Part shown: positions 18,389-27,262 of the stretch, piece after piece
How positions within the stretch are numbered: the stretch's first letter is position 1
Layout: every line of letters starts with the position of its first letter
From: Pseudomonas fluorescens
Lineage (GTDB): Bacteria; Pseudomonadota; Gammaproteobacteria; Pseudomonadales; Pseudomonadaceae
DNA length: 64,000 bases
Assembly (NCBI RefSeq): GCF_902497855.1
Contig: NZ_CABVHU010000010.1
Coordinates: forward strand, 124,001-188,000
Direction: 5' to 3'
Program-made: the position numbers and the translations under genes
The notes under the pieces: model-generated
Databases searched by the model: none
Told to the model about the DNA's origin: nothing
The model's input: only the letters and a program-made list of their open reading frames with translations

Positions 18389-20341
18389 ATGAACAGGACC
18401 ATCATAGTCGCCGTTTGGGCGCTGCTCGTAGGGTTGGCGCTGATCTGGCTGGGCGTATGGCGAGCGTGGCAGCCGGTGATGCTAAGCGAGGCGGCGGTGC
18501 CGAAGACCTGGAGCAAGAACACCCTGGTGCGTGACGGGGTGACGGTGGCGTTTGAGCTGAAGCCGCTGGCCGCAAACGCCGTGCTGCGCGAGGGTGAGTT
18601 CGCCGACGTGCGTTTTCGGATCACGGACAGCGCGTCCGGTCAGCCCCTGTCGGGCGTCGCCCCCGGTGCCTGGCTCGACCCGCAAGCCATAGCCGCCGAC
18701 CAGGCCCAGGGTCGTGAGCAAAGCTGCAAGTCCCGGGTCGGGGTGTTCCTGAAATCGAGCATCGGCGCACGGCCGCTGCTCGACCTCAACAGCTACTTCC
18801 TGCTGGTGATGAACCGCGATGCCAGCGTCTCGGTGGTCGACCCTTCGGTATCGGTGGGCGGGATCACCAGCACCATGGCCCGGATCGATATCAAGCAACC
18901 GCCGATGGACTGGGTGACGCCCCGGGACAACAAACGCGTATTCGTGTCGATGCCCACTGCCGGGGAGGTGGCGGTGATCGACAGCGAGCAATTCAAGTTG
19001 ATCGACTCGGTAGCCGCCGGCAACAACCCGGTGCGGTTGGCGTTGCAGCCGGACGAACGCCTGCTGTGGGTCGGCAATAACGCCACGACCGCCGAGGCAT
19101 CCGGGGTCACGGTGATCGACACCCAAAGCCTCAAGGTTCTCAAGCACCTGGCCACCGGTGCCGGGCACCACGAAATCACGTTCAGCAAGGACAGCCGTCA
19201 TGCCTTCGTCACCAACCGCGACGACGGCACCCTGAGCATCATCGACATTGCCAGCCTGACCCTCAGAAAACAATTGAAGACCGGTTCGCACCCGTTATCG
19301 GCCGCTTACTCGTCGCTGTCCCAGGCGGTGTATGTCAGCGACGGCCAGGACGGCACGGTGACCGTGGTCGATGACACCAGCCTGGCGGTGCGCCGGGTGA
19401 TCAAGATCAAACAGGGGCTCGGCCCGATGGGTTTCAGCGCCGACGGACGTTTCGGCATCGTGCTCAACACCCTGGAGAACCAGGCCGCGGTGATAGACGC
19501 GGCCACCGATTCATTGATCCATGAACTGGAGGTGTCCGCCGAACCCTATCAAGTGGTGTTCACCAAGGCCTATGCCTACATTCGCGGGCTGGCCTCGGCC
19601 AAGGTGACGATGGTCAACCTGTCGTCCCTGGGTGAAGGCCGCAAGCCGATCAGCCAGGGTTTCGAAGCAGGGCCGCAGGCGCCGCGCCTGGCCGGTGACT
19701 TGCCGCTGGCGTCGAGCCTGGCGGTGTCGCGGGACGACAACGCGGTGTTTGTAGTCAACCCGGTGGACAACACCACTTACTTCTATGCTGAAGGCATGAA
19801 TGCGCCGATGTCCGGTTACCCTAATCACGGCCAAGTGGCCCGTGCGGCGCTGGTCATCGACCGCAGCCTGCGCGAAGTAGAGCCGGGGTTGTACAGCGCC
19901 CGGATCAAGCTGCCGGACGCCGGGTGGTTTGACGTGGCCTTCCTGCTCAACCAGCCGAACATCATCCATTGTTTCACGGCGTTGGTCGAGCCGGACAAAA
20001 CCCGTAGCCAACACCTGGGCATGCCGAAGGTTGAGTTCATGCTCGACAAAGCCACGGCGATGCTCGGCAGCCCTTACGTCGTGCGCTTTCGCATCGTCCA
20101 CGGCAAACAGAAGGCCCAGCGCAGTGGCGTGAAGGACGTCCAGGTGCGCTACTTCCGCGCCCCGACGTCCCGCGCTCAGGAAGTCGCTGCCCTGGAGGTG
20201 GGGGACGGGGTTTATGAAGCCCCGGTGACCCTCGACCAGAACGGCGCCTGGTACCTGCATGTACGCGCCGCGTCCCTCGGCGCGAGTTTCGACGACAAGA
20301 CGTTTGCCAGCGTTCGGGTCCTGCCCGGCGATACCCAATAA
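18389..20341 (+). CDS. Membrane-anchored YncE-like beta-propeller protein
   Basis: A 650-residue protein with one N-terminal membrane anchor (TIIVAVWALLVGLALIWLGVW), so the bulk is periplasmic. Residues ~130-470 contain YncE/surface-antigen-type beta-propeller repeats such as VSMPTAGEVAVIDSEQFKL, VGNNATTAEASGVTVIDTQ, VTNRDDGTLSIIDIASL and VSDGQDGTVTVVDD. The segments before and after (FELKPLAANAVLREGEFADVRFRI; PYVVRFRIVHGKQKAQRSG) resemble YtkA/FixH-like beta domains linked to copper handling. Role unknown; its place between the oxidase and two SCO genes suggests help in copper loading or electron flow. ATG 18389 has GGGGAG about 8 bases upstream. Confidence 0.75.
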   Translation: MNRTIIVAVWALLVGLALIWLGVWRAWQPVMLSEAAVPKTWSKNTLVRDGVTVAFELKPLAANAVLREGEFADVRFRITDSASGQPLSGVAPGAWLDPQAIAADQAQGREQSCKSRVGVFLKSSIGARPLLDLNSYFLLVMNRDASVSVVDPSVSVGGITSTMARIDIKQPPMDWVTPRDNKRVFVSMPTAGEVAVIDSEQFKLIDSVAAGNNPVRLALQPDERLLWVGNNATTAEASGVTVIDTQSLKVLKHLATGAGHHEITFSKDSRHAFVTNRDDGTLSIIDIASLTLRKQLKTGSHPLSAAYSSLSQAVYVSDGQDGTVTVVDDTSLAVRRVIKIKQGLGPMGFSADGRFGIVLNTLENQAAVIDAATDSLIHELEVSAEPYQVVFTKAYAYIRGLASAKVTMVNLSSLGEGRKPISQGFEAGPQAPRLAGDLPLASSLAVSRDDNAVFVVNPVDNTTYFYAEGMNAPMSGYPNHGQVARAALVIDRSLREVEPGLYSARIKLPDAGWFDVAFLLNQPNIIHCFTALVEPDKTRSQHLGMPKVEFMLDKATAMLGSPYVVRFRIVHGKQKAQRSGVKDVQVRYFRAPTSRAQEVAALEVGDGVYEAPVTLDQNGAWYLHVRAASLGASFDDKTFASVRVLPGDTQ

Positions 20342-20353
20342 GAGGAAACTGAC

Positions 20354-21010
20354 ATGAACCGATTCGCACACCGTGGACTGTTGACGTTCTGCCTGTTAGC
20401 CGCCGGTATCGCTCAGGTCCAGGCCCACTCGAAGGATGAGCACGCCGGCCACGAAATGCCGGCCACCAGCGCCAGCTCGGAAAGCGCCCAGGTCAAGTTC
20501 GCCGACGTCGCCCTGGTTGATCAGGACGGTCAGTCGGTGCGTCTGGAAAAGGACCTGGTGACCGACAAGATCGTGGTCATGAGCTTCATCTACACCAGTT
20601 GCACCACGGTCTGCCCGGTGGTGTCCTCGATCATGGCCAAGGTACAGAAACAGCTTGGCGCCCGGGTCGGTTCCGAAGTGCAGCTGGTCTCCATCAGTAT
20701 CGACCCGCAGCGAGATGACGCCAAACGCCTGAACGACTATGCCAGCACCTTCCAGAACGGTCCGGGCTGGAGCTGGCTCACCGGCAGTGTCCAGTCGGTC
20801 AACGAAACGCTCAAGGGGCTCGGCAGCTTCAGCGGCGACTTCAAAAGCCATCAGCCATTGATCCTGGTGGGGGACGGCAATAGCCGCAACTGGACTCGTT
20901 ACTACGGGTTCACCGACCCGGCCCTGTTGAGCCGTGAAGTGGAAAAACTCAGCGGCCAGCGCAACACACGCACCAAGCACACGGCCATTGCCATGGAGCG
21001 TCACCCATGA
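20354..21010 (+). CDS. SCO1/SenC-family copper chaperone (first copy)
   Basis: A 218-residue secreted thioredoxin-fold protein: signal peptide (LLTFCLLAAGIAQVQA), a His-rich stretch HSKDEHAGHEM, then the SCO core with copper-binding FIYTSCTTVCPV (CxxxC) and a later loop containing SHQPLILVGDG, where the third ligand His lies. SCO proteins deliver copper or reduce cysteines of copper enzymes; here the target is probably the multicopper oxidase. It begins 12 bases after the propeller gene and overlaps the next gene by 4 bases. Confidence 0.9.
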   Translation: MNRFAHRGLLTFCLLAAGIAQVQAHSKDEHAGHEMPATSASSESAQVKFADVALVDQDGQSVRLEKDLVTDKIVVMSFIYTSCTTVCPVVSSIMAKVQKQLGARVGSEVQLVSISIDPQRDDAKRLNDYASTFQNGPGWSWLTGSVQSVNETLKGLGSFSGDFKSHQPLILVGDGNSRNWTRYYGFTDPALLSREVEKLSGQRNTRTKHTAIAMERHP

Positions 21011-21627
21011 AAGCGCTCGCCTTGATTCTCCTGACGATGGGCTTTTGCGTAAGCAGCGACAGGGCGTTCTCCCACGAAGGGCACGCGAGCGCCGCGCCTG
21101 CGGTGGCCGCTGCGCAACCGGCTGGCGGCACCCGCGATGCGCAAACCTGGTTCACCGACACGCCGCTGCAGGACCAGAACGGCAACACCCTGCGCTTCTA
21201 CAGCGACGCGTTGCAGAACCGTGTGGTGCTGCTTAACGTGATTTTCACCAGTTGCACGGATGCCTGCCCGCTGATCACCCGCAAACTCAAGGAGGTTCGC
21301 GAGGTGCTGGGTGACAAGGCCGACGGCATCACCTTTATCTCCCTTACCAGTGATCCGCTGCGGGACACCCCGGCGGTACTCAAGGCTTACACCTTGAAGC
21401 AGGGCGTCGATGGGCCCCACTGGCTTTTTCTCACTGGTGACAAGGCGCAGATCGACCTTGTATTGAGCCGCATCGGCCAGATCCTGCCGAGCCCCGAGCA
21501 GCATTCCACCCAGTTGATCGTCGGTGACGTGGCCAACAAGCGCTGGAGCAAGATCCGTCCCGATGCCCCGGCCGCCGCCATTGCCCAGCGCTTGCAGTTG
21601 CTGACAATGCCCGTGGCCGGACGTTGA
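21007..21627 (+). CDS. SCO1/SenC-family copper chaperone (second copy)
   Basis: A 206-residue paralogue of the previous gene: signal peptide, short His-containing stretch (FSHEGHAS), copper-binding FTSCTDACPL and the SLTSDPLRDTPAVLKAY motif common to SCO proteins; the ligand His is likely in PEQHSTQLIVGD. Two SCO proteins in tandem suggest separate steps of copper transfer or reduction. Translationally coupled to the first copy (ATGA overlap). Confidence 0.9.
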   Translation: MKALALILLTMGFCVSSDRAFSHEGHASAAPAVAAAQPAGGTRDAQTWFTDTPLQDQNGNTLRFYSDALQNRVVLLNVIFTSCTDACPLITRKLKEVREVLGDKADGITFISLTSDPLRDTPAVLKAYTLKQGVDGPHWLFLTGDKAQIDLVLSRIGQILPSPEQHSTQLIVGDVANKRWSKIRPDAPAAAIAQRLQLLTMPVAGR

Positions 21628-21636
21628 GCCCGCGCC

Positions 21637-23187
21637 ATGAAGACCTTACTCATCCTCGGCCTGCTACTGCTCGGCGGCATCAGCCTCGCCGCCCATGGGC
21701 AGCCCCTGAGCCCCAGCGAAAGCGCCGGTAAACGGCTGTATCGCGAGGGGGTGTCGGGCAGCGGTGAGCCGGTCATGGCCCGGGTCGGCGCGGCGAATAT
21801 GTTGCTGCCGGCCAGCAGCCTGCCGTGCGCCAACTGCCATGGCGCCGACGGCGAGGGGCGGCCGGAAGGCGGGGTGCGGCCGCCGGACCTGAACTGGTCG
21901 CGACTCACCAGCCGCTATGGTCAGCAGCAAATCAATGGCCGTGACTATCCGGCGTATACCGACGGCCTGTTGGCGCGGGCGATCCAGGAGGGGCTCGATC
22001 CGGGCAACAACCGGCTCGATCCGGCGATGCCGCGGTTCGTGTTGTCGATGAATGATCAGCGCAACCTCACGGCCTACCTCAAGCGCCTGGCCGATGACCG
22101 CGACCCGGGCCTGACCGCCGGGAACCTGCATCTGGGCACATTATTGCCACGCGAGGGACCGTTGAGCGAGGAGGGCGCCACGGTGGCTGCGGTGCTCAGG
22201 GGCAGTGTGGCGCGCATCAACGATGCGGGCGGGATTCATGGCCGGCAGTTGTACCTGACGATTGTCGACCCGGGTCCGGACCGCGCCAGTGCCGAGCAGG
22301 CGCTGGACCAATTGATCGATCAGGAGCAGGTATTCGCGTTGATCGCGCCGCTGGTCCCGGCACTGGACTCGGACCTGGCTGCACGCCTGGATCGGGCCGG
22401 TATTCCCCTGATCGGACCGCTGTCGCTGCAAGGGACGGCCCAGGCCAGTCGGCAGATTTTCGAGCCGCTGCCGGGTTTGCGTGAACAGCTGATCGCCCTG
22501 GCCGATTACGCCACCGGCAGTTTGCGAGTGCTTCAGGGGCCGACGCTGATCACCTTTGCGGACGAGCCCGGGCAGCGGCTGGCGGCGCAGAACCTCGGCC
22601 AGTATCTGCAGGACCACGCCTGGCAAAAGGTCCGGCTGCAAGCCTACGGCCCGGAGCAGGATGAGTTGCCACTGGGCTCGCGCTCGGTGTTCTACCTGGG
22701 CAACGGCGGCGGTTTCAGTCGCCTCGCCACACGCTTGCAGTCCGCGGGGCAGGTGCCCTACCTGTTCGCCGCATCGAACCAGGTGGCCGGCGATCTGTCG
22801 CAAGTGCCCAGTGGTTTTTCCCGGCGGGTGTTTCTCGCCTATCCGTTCGTGCCCAGTGACTGGACGCTGGGCGGCCGCCTGGCGCTGACCCGAATGCGCG
22901 AGCACCAGGGGCTCGGCGGTCAGCACGCGGTGCTGCAAGTCGGCGCGTTCAGTTCGATGCTGCTGTTCAGCGAGGGCATGAAGCAGGCCGGACGCGACGC
23001 CAGCCGCGAGAAGCTCGTCAGCGCCCTCGAGGGCCTGCATGACTTCGAGACCGGGCTGACCCCCAGGATCAGCTTCGGTCCGGGGCGCCGCCAGGGCTTG
23101 AGCGGGGCGCACATTGTCACCGTCGACCTGCCCGGCCAGCACTTCTATCTGGTGGCACCCTACAAACCCATTGCCGCCACGCCCTGA
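21637..23187 (+). CDS. Cytochrome c / periplasmic-binding-protein fusion
   Basis: A 516-residue secreted protein. After the signal peptide (residues 1-22) comes a class I cytochrome c domain with the haem site LPCANCHGADGEGRPEGG (CxxCH) and a distal Met in DPAMPRFVLSM. From about residue 165 the sequence changes to a type 1 periplasmic-binding fold (GTLLPREGPLSEEGATVAAVLRGSVARINDAGGIHGRQLYL ... FALIAPLVPALDSDLAARLDRAGIPLIGPLS) like ABC amino-acid receptors. No permease is near, so the binding domain more likely senses or holds a ligand. The fusion and the position beside SCO genes suggest electron transfer from the oxidase. Ligand unknown. Confidence 0.85.
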   Translation: MKTLLILGLLLLGGISLAAHGQPLSPSESAGKRLYREGVSGSGEPVMARVGAANMLLPASSLPCANCHGADGEGRPEGGVRPPDLNWSRLTSRYGQQQINGRDYPAYTDGLLARAIQEGLDPGNNRLDPAMPRFVLSMNDQRNLTAYLKRLADDRDPGLTAGNLHLGTLLPREGPLSEEGATVAAVLRGSVARINDAGGIHGRQLYLTIVDPGPDRASAEQALDQLIDQEQVFALIAPLVPALDSDLAARLDRAGIPLIGPLSLQGTAQASRQIFEPLPGLREQLIALADYATGSLRVLQGPTLITFADEPGQRLAAQNLGQYLQDHAWQKVRLQAYGPEQDELPLGSRSVFYLGNGGGFSRLATRLQSAGQVPYLFAASNQVAGDLSQVPSGFSRRVFLAYPFVPSDWTLGGRLALTRMREHQGLGGQHAVLQVGAFSSMLLFSEGMKQAGRDASREKLVSALEGLHDFETGLTPRISFGPGRRQGLSGAHIVTVDLPGQHFYLVAPYKPIAATP

Positions 23188-23200
23188 CCGGAGGTCGATG

Positions 23201-23944
23201 ATGAAACTCAACACTGTGCTGATGTTGCTGGCGATGTGGGTGCCCGTGGCGTACTGCGGCAATGGCCCGGCCGCCGCCCGGGTCAACGGCGAGGAAATTT
23301 CCGAATGGCGCCTGGAGCGTTATTTCGCCGAATTCCTCGAGGACCAGGGCCGGGCAGTGGCCAGCATTCGCAATCCCAAGGCCTACAAACAATTGCGTCA
23401 GGCCGCCCTCGACGCACTGATCGACCGCGAGTTGCTGTGGCAGGAAGCGGTCAAGCGCGGGGTGGTGATCAGCGACGCCATGGTGCACAGCCAGGTCGAA
23501 CAGACCCGGCAAGCCATCGGCGGTGCCGATAAGTTCGCCCGGCGCCTGGAAGACGCCGGCTTCGATGAAGCCGGTTATATCGAATACACCCGCCGTGAAC
23601 TCGCCGCCCGTCAGGTGTTCGTCGACCTGACCCAGGTCGCCGGGCCGGACGAAAAGCAGGTCCGCGCCTTCTATGAAGAGCATCGTGCCGAGATGAACCG
23701 CCCAGAGGAAGTCCAGGCCCGGCATAACCTGAACAAGGTGGCGCAGGGTGCCGACCCTTCCACAGTTGAAGCCGCGCGACTACGCTTGGAGCAGAACCAA
23801 CTGGAGGCGACCGATGTCTCGGAGGAGCAAGGGCTTGAGATGGTCCGGACGTACCTTGCCCGGCAACAACAGGCTCAGGCCCGTCGAGACGTTCTGGCGC
23901 AGTTACGTTCCAGTAATAAAATCGAGCGAATTGACGATGAATGA
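23201..23944 (+). CDS. SurA-N-like periplasmic chaperone (parvulin domain lacking)
   Basis: A 247-residue secreted protein resembling the N-terminal chaperone part of SurA/PpiC proteins: ARVNGEEISEWRLERYFAEFL, then LRQAALDALIDRELLWQEAVKRGVVISDAMV. It ends with a helical, charged tail where the parvulin isomerase domain would normally begin (after ~VFVDLTQVAGPDEKQVRAFYEEHRAEMNRPEEVQARH), so isomerase activity is unlikely. Probably a folding helper for the oxidase or for other secreted proteins of the cluster. Start at 23201 chosen because GGAGG lies 6 bases before it. Last gene of the oxidase operon. Confidence 0.8.
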   Translation: MKLNTVLMLLAMWVPVAYCGNGPAAARVNGEEISEWRLERYFAEFLEDQGRAVASIRNPKAYKQLRQAALDALIDRELLWQEAVKRGVVISDAMVHSQVEQTRQAIGGADKFARRLEDAGFDEAGYIEYTRRELAARQVFVDLTQVAGPDEKQVRAFYEEHRAEMNRPEEVQARHNLNKVAQGADPSTVEAARLRLEQNQLEATDVSEEQGLEMVRTYLARQQQAQARRDVLAQLRSSNKIERIDDE

Positions 23945-23953
23945 AGGTTTACC

Positions 23954-24010
23954 CCCCACTAGTGGGGAAAGAACTTCAGTGCCCATCCACACGCTTCCCC
24001 GCCTTTGGGG
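23954..24010 (+). promoter_or_regulatory. Two CCCC-N6-GGGG palindromes, putative activator (MnxR) sites
   Basis: CCCCACTAGTGGGG (23954-23967, a perfect palindrome) and CCCCGCCTTTGGGG (23997-24010). Their centres are 43 bases apart, about four helical turns, so both faces align. They lie about 90-130 bases upstream of the -24/-12 promoter at 24086. Confidence 0.65.
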
Positions 24011-24085
24011 GGAGGGGTGGCTGGACGATAGGGCATTGTCTTCAAATTCAAGGACATGAAGAGATAATAGTACCGGCGCCCAGCC

Positions 24086-24101
24086 TGGCATGAAGTGTGC
24101 G
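24086..24101 (+). promoter_or_regulatory. Sigma54 (-24/-12) promoter of the T2SS-csg operon
   Basis: TGGCATGAAGTGTGCG has GG and GC at the required 12-base spacing and fits TGGCACG-N4-TTGCW with three mismatches. Predicted start near 24112, about 55 bases before the TTG start at 24168. Confidence 0.75.
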
Positions 24102-24167
24102 TTAGTCCTGTCAAGGGACGCACTCCCAGGGCTGGAACATCGGACCTGCGGTTTCAAGGAGTCGACC

Positions 24168-24701
24168 TTGTTAAACAAAGTACTGGTTGTCGAAGACGAA
24201 CAGCTCCTTGCCGAAAACCTCAAGGATTACCTTCAGGCGCAAGCGCTGGACGTCCGGATTGCACATGACGGTGCGACGGGTATCGGCGAAGCCGAACTGT
24301 TCGAACCTGATGTGATGGTGTTCGATTACCGCTTGCCCGATATGGAAGGCTTTGAGGTGCTCGATGCGGTCCGCCGGAACAGGAAGTGTCATTTTGTACT
24401 GATCACAGGGCACCCGACCGCAGAAGTCTGTGAGCGGGCCCGGCAACTGGGAGTCAGTCATATCCTGTTCAAACCCTTTCCAATGGCGGAATTGGCCCGA
24501 GCAGTCTGCGATCTTCTGGGCATGGAACGCGAATCCAAAACAGGCATGGGCAGCGCCGAAGGTTTTGTCGAACGACGCCAGAGCAGGACCGAAAGTTTCC
24601 CGCTGCAGTTGTACGACGGCAGTTGGGTGCTGGCAGATCGTCGACGTATTCCATCGACGTCCAATGCACCAGACGACGGACAATTGCTCACCGGGGATTA
24701 G
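24168..24701 (+). CDS. Stand-alone response regulator (receiver domain)
   Basis: A 177-residue receiver with no recognisable output domain: VLVVEDEQLLAENL at the start, phospho-acceptor Asp53 in VMVFDYRLPDMEG, Thr in LITGHP and Lys in LFKPFPMAEL. The last ~55 residues look unstructured. Its start resembles that of the MnxR receiver (VEDDELLAENIQTYL), so it may compete for the same MnxS kinases. Start is TTG at 24168, decided by AAGGAG 6 bases upstream; there is no ATG in a suitable place. First gene of the T2SS-csg operon. Confidence 0.85.
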   Translation: MLNKVLVVEDEQLLAENLKDYLQAQALDVRIAHDGATGIGEAELFEPDVMVFDYRLPDMEGFEVLDAVRRNRKCHFVLITGHPTAEVCERARQLGVSHILFKPFPMAELARAVCDLLGMERESKTGMGSAEGFVERRQSRTESFPLQLYDGSWVLADRRRIPSTSNAPDDGQLLTGD

Positions 24702-24770
24702 GGGCGCGACAGGCTGTAATGGCTCGCCGCGTCGACAGGGCTCAAAGCCCCCGGCGTTGGAGAGCATGCC

Positions 24771-26477
24771 ATGGACCGTCTATCCCTTGCCGTCGAACCG
24801 GCGCTGCTGGACTGTGTACCGTCTCGTTTTTCCAGTGAGCAACTGGCCCAGGCCCGGGCCCGGGCCACCAGTTCCGGGGAGCGGGTACTGGAAGCCCTCG
24901 GGGTGCTGTGCGAACTGGCCCCCATGCCCTTCATCCAGTGCCTCGGCGCGACCCTGCATTATCCGGTGCTCGACACCGACAGCCTGTTTCAGGCCAACCC
25001 GGTGTTCGACCGGGTCACCCTGGCCCAATGCCTCAAGCGCGAATTCATCCTGCTGCGCCACGCCGATGCGGTCATCGGTGTGTTCGCCGACCCCTTCGAC
25101 ACCTCGCGCCTGGCCTGGATCGATGACTGCCTGCATGGCGCGCCGCTGTACCTGGTGCATGCCGACGACCTGAAAGCCTACCTGGCGCGCCACGAAGAGA
25201 GCTTCCACGCGGTGGAATCGCTCAACGCCCAGGCCGATGCCAACATCGAAATCGATACCCTGCAAAGCCTGTCCCTGACCAGCATCAGCGAAGACGCCAG
25301 CGTGGTGGTCAAGCTGGTCAACTCGACCCTGTACGACGCGCTGAAAATGCACGCCAGCGACATCCACCTGGGCACCACCGGCAGCGGCCTGGTGATCAAG
25401 TACCGGATCGACGGGGTGCTGAACAACATCAGCAAGATCCAGGGCAGCGAGTTCGCTGAACAGGTGATTTCCCGGGTCAAGGTCATGGCCGAGCTGGACA
25501 TCGGCGAAAAACGCGTGCCCCAGGACGGTCGTTTCAAGATCGGCATCAGCGGCCGGCAGATCGACTTCCGGGTGTCGATCATGCCGAGCATTTTCGGCGA
25601 GGACGCGGTGCTGCGGGTGCTGGACAAACAGGACCTGGCGGACAAGGTCAGCGGCGTGCAGTTGCAGGCCCTGGGCTTTGAAGAACACACCCTGCGCCAG
25701 CTGCGCCGGCTGGCCGCCGAGCCCTACGGCATGGTGCTGGTCACCGGTCCCACCGGCAGCGGCAAGACCACCACCCTGTACGCGATGATCACCGAGATCA
25801 ACCACGGCGTGGACAAGATCATCACCATCGAAGACCCGGTGGAATACCAACTGCCCGGTGTGCTGCAAATCCCGGTCAACGAAAAGAAAGGCCTGACCTT
25901 CGCCCGCGGCCTGCGCTCGATCCTGCGCCATGACCCGGACAAGATCATGGTCGGTGAAATCCGCGATCCCGATACGGCGCAGATCGCCGTTCAGTCGGCG
26001 CTCACCGGGCACCTGGTGTTCACCACCATTCACGCCAACAACGTATTCGACGTGATCGGCCGCTTCACCCAGATGGAAATCGACCCCTACAGCCTGGTCT
26101 CGGCGCTCAACGCGGTGCTGGCCCAGCGCCTGATCCGCCTGGTCTGCGCCAGTTGCAGCGCGCCGAGCTATCCGACCGATGAGGAACTGCGCCTCAGCGG
26201 ACTCGATCCACAGCGGGTCGATCATTACCACTTCGTCCACGGCAAGGGCTGCGGCCATTGCCGGGGCACCGGGTACCGCGGACGTACCGCAATCGCCGAG
26301 CTGCTGCACCTGGACGACGAGCTGCGGCAGATGATCGTCGAGCGCCAACCCGTTTCGAAAATCAAGGCACACGCTTGCACACGTGGCTTGCGCCTGTTGC
26401 GCGAGTCGGCGCTGGAACTGGTTGCAGAGGGGCGGACCACGCTCGAGGAGATCAATCGTGTCACTTTTGTCTCGTGA
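24771..26477 (+). CDS. gspE: Type II secretion / type IV pilus-like assembly ATPase GspE
   Basis: A 568-residue ATPase. Residues 1-150 form a GspE-N domain (MshEN type). The motor part shows Walker A GPTGSGKT (327-334 region), the Asp box ITIEDPVEYQLPGV, Walker B IMVGEIRDPDTAQIAVQSALTGH and the His box FTTIHANN. Near the end is the zinc tetracysteine CASC...CGHC. It powers pseudopilus assembly at the inner membrane. It overlaps the next gene by 20 bases. Confidence 0.93.
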   Translation: MDRLSLAVEPALLDCVPSRFSSEQLAQARARATSSGERVLEALGVLCELAPMPFIQCLGATLHYPVLDTDSLFQANPVFDRVTLAQCLKREFILLRHADAVIGVFADPFDTSRLAWIDDCLHGAPLYLVHADDLKAYLARHEESFHAVESLNAQADANIEIDTLQSLSLTSISEDASVVVKLVNSTLYDALKMHASDIHLGTTGSGLVIKYRIDGVLNNISKIQGSEFAEQVISRVKVMAELDIGEKRVPQDGRFKIGISGRQIDFRVSIMPSIFGEDAVLRVLDKQDLADKVSGVQLQALGFEEHTLRQLRRLAAEPYGMVLVTGPTGSGKTTTLYAMITEINHGVDKIITIEDPVEYQLPGVLQIPVNEKKGLTFARGLRSILRHDPDKIMVGEIRDPDTAQIAVQSALTGHLVFTTIHANNVFDVIGRFTQMEIDPYSLVSALNAVLAQRLIRLVCASCSAPSYPTDEELRLSGLDPQRVDHYHFVHGKGCGHCRGTGYRGRTAIAELLHLDDELRQMIVERQPVSKIKAHACTRGLRLLRESALELVAEGRTTLEEINRVTFVS

Positions 26478-27261
26478 TCGTTTTGTCGCCGTGCTCGGCG
26501 CCAGCAGCGTCGGCCTGGGCCAGCGCAAGGGCAACGAAACCCTGTGGCTGGGCAGCGTCGGTTTTATCGACGAAGGCTTCCATGCCTGGGCCGTGGCCCT
26601 GGACACCCTCGACCGGTTGCTGGCTGAACACACCCGGGCCGGTGCCGAATTGAGCGTGGTGATTTCCGGGCACTTCAGCCGTTTCTGCCTGGTGCCCTGG
26701 AGCGACCAGATCAGCAGCCCTGATGAACTGCAGGGGTTCGCGCACCTGTGTTTCGAAGACCTCTACGGCGTACCGGCTCAACCCTGGAACCTGGTGCTGT
26801 CGGCCGAGCCTGCGGGCTACGACCGTGTCGCCAGCGCGCTGCCGCAAGACCTGCTGGCGCGCCTGCGTAGCCTGGCCAGCGAGCGCGGCCTGCGTTTGCG
26901 TTCGGTGCAGCCGTACCTGATGGCCGCCTTCAATCACTTCGATAAAAGCCTCGACGCCGGCGACTTCCTGTTCGTGGTCGCCGAGCCGGTGCGCAGTGTG
27001 TTGCTGCTGGCCCGGGAAGGGCGCTGGGCCGCATTGCGCTCGGTCGGCACCGGCGACAGCGACGCCGCACTGACCGCGCTGATCGGTCGCGAAAGCCAAT
27101 TGCAAGCCTCCACCAGCGAGCGGCCATTGAGCGTCTACCTGCATGCGCCGGCGCGGATCGAGGTCCAGCCCGACGTACCCGGCGTGCACCTGCGCACCCT
27201 TGAAGAGGACCGGACCGGCGTACGCGATGCCTTGTACGTCATGTCCCGGGCGGTGGCCTGA
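26458..27261 (+). CDS. PilM/MshI-like (GspL cytoplasmic) assembly protein
   Basis: A 267-residue soluble protein with a weak actin-like PilM/MshI/GspL pattern (FVAVLGASSVGLG ... LSVVISGHFSRFCLVPWSDQI, and LRLRSVQPYLMAAFNHF). In type IV pilus-like systems PilM binds PilN inside the cell; in T2SS the same fold is the cytoplasmic part of GspL. Start is GTG 26458, with GAGGAG 7 bases upstream, inside the end of gspE. Called from context plus weak pattern. Confidence 0.7.
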   Translation: MSLLSRDRFVAVLGASSVGLGQRKGNETLWLGSVGFIDEGFHAWAVALDTLDRLLAEHTRAGAELSVVISGHFSRFCLVPWSDQISSPDELQGFAHLCFEDLYGVPAQPWNLVLSAEPAGYDRVASALPQDLLARLRSLASERGLRLRSVQPYLMAAFNHFDKSLDAGDFLFVVAEPVRSVLLLAREGRWAALRSVGTGDSDAALTALIGRESQLQASTSERPLSVYLHAPARIEVQPDVPGVHLRTLEEDRTGVRDALYVMSRAVA

Positions 27262-27262
27262 C

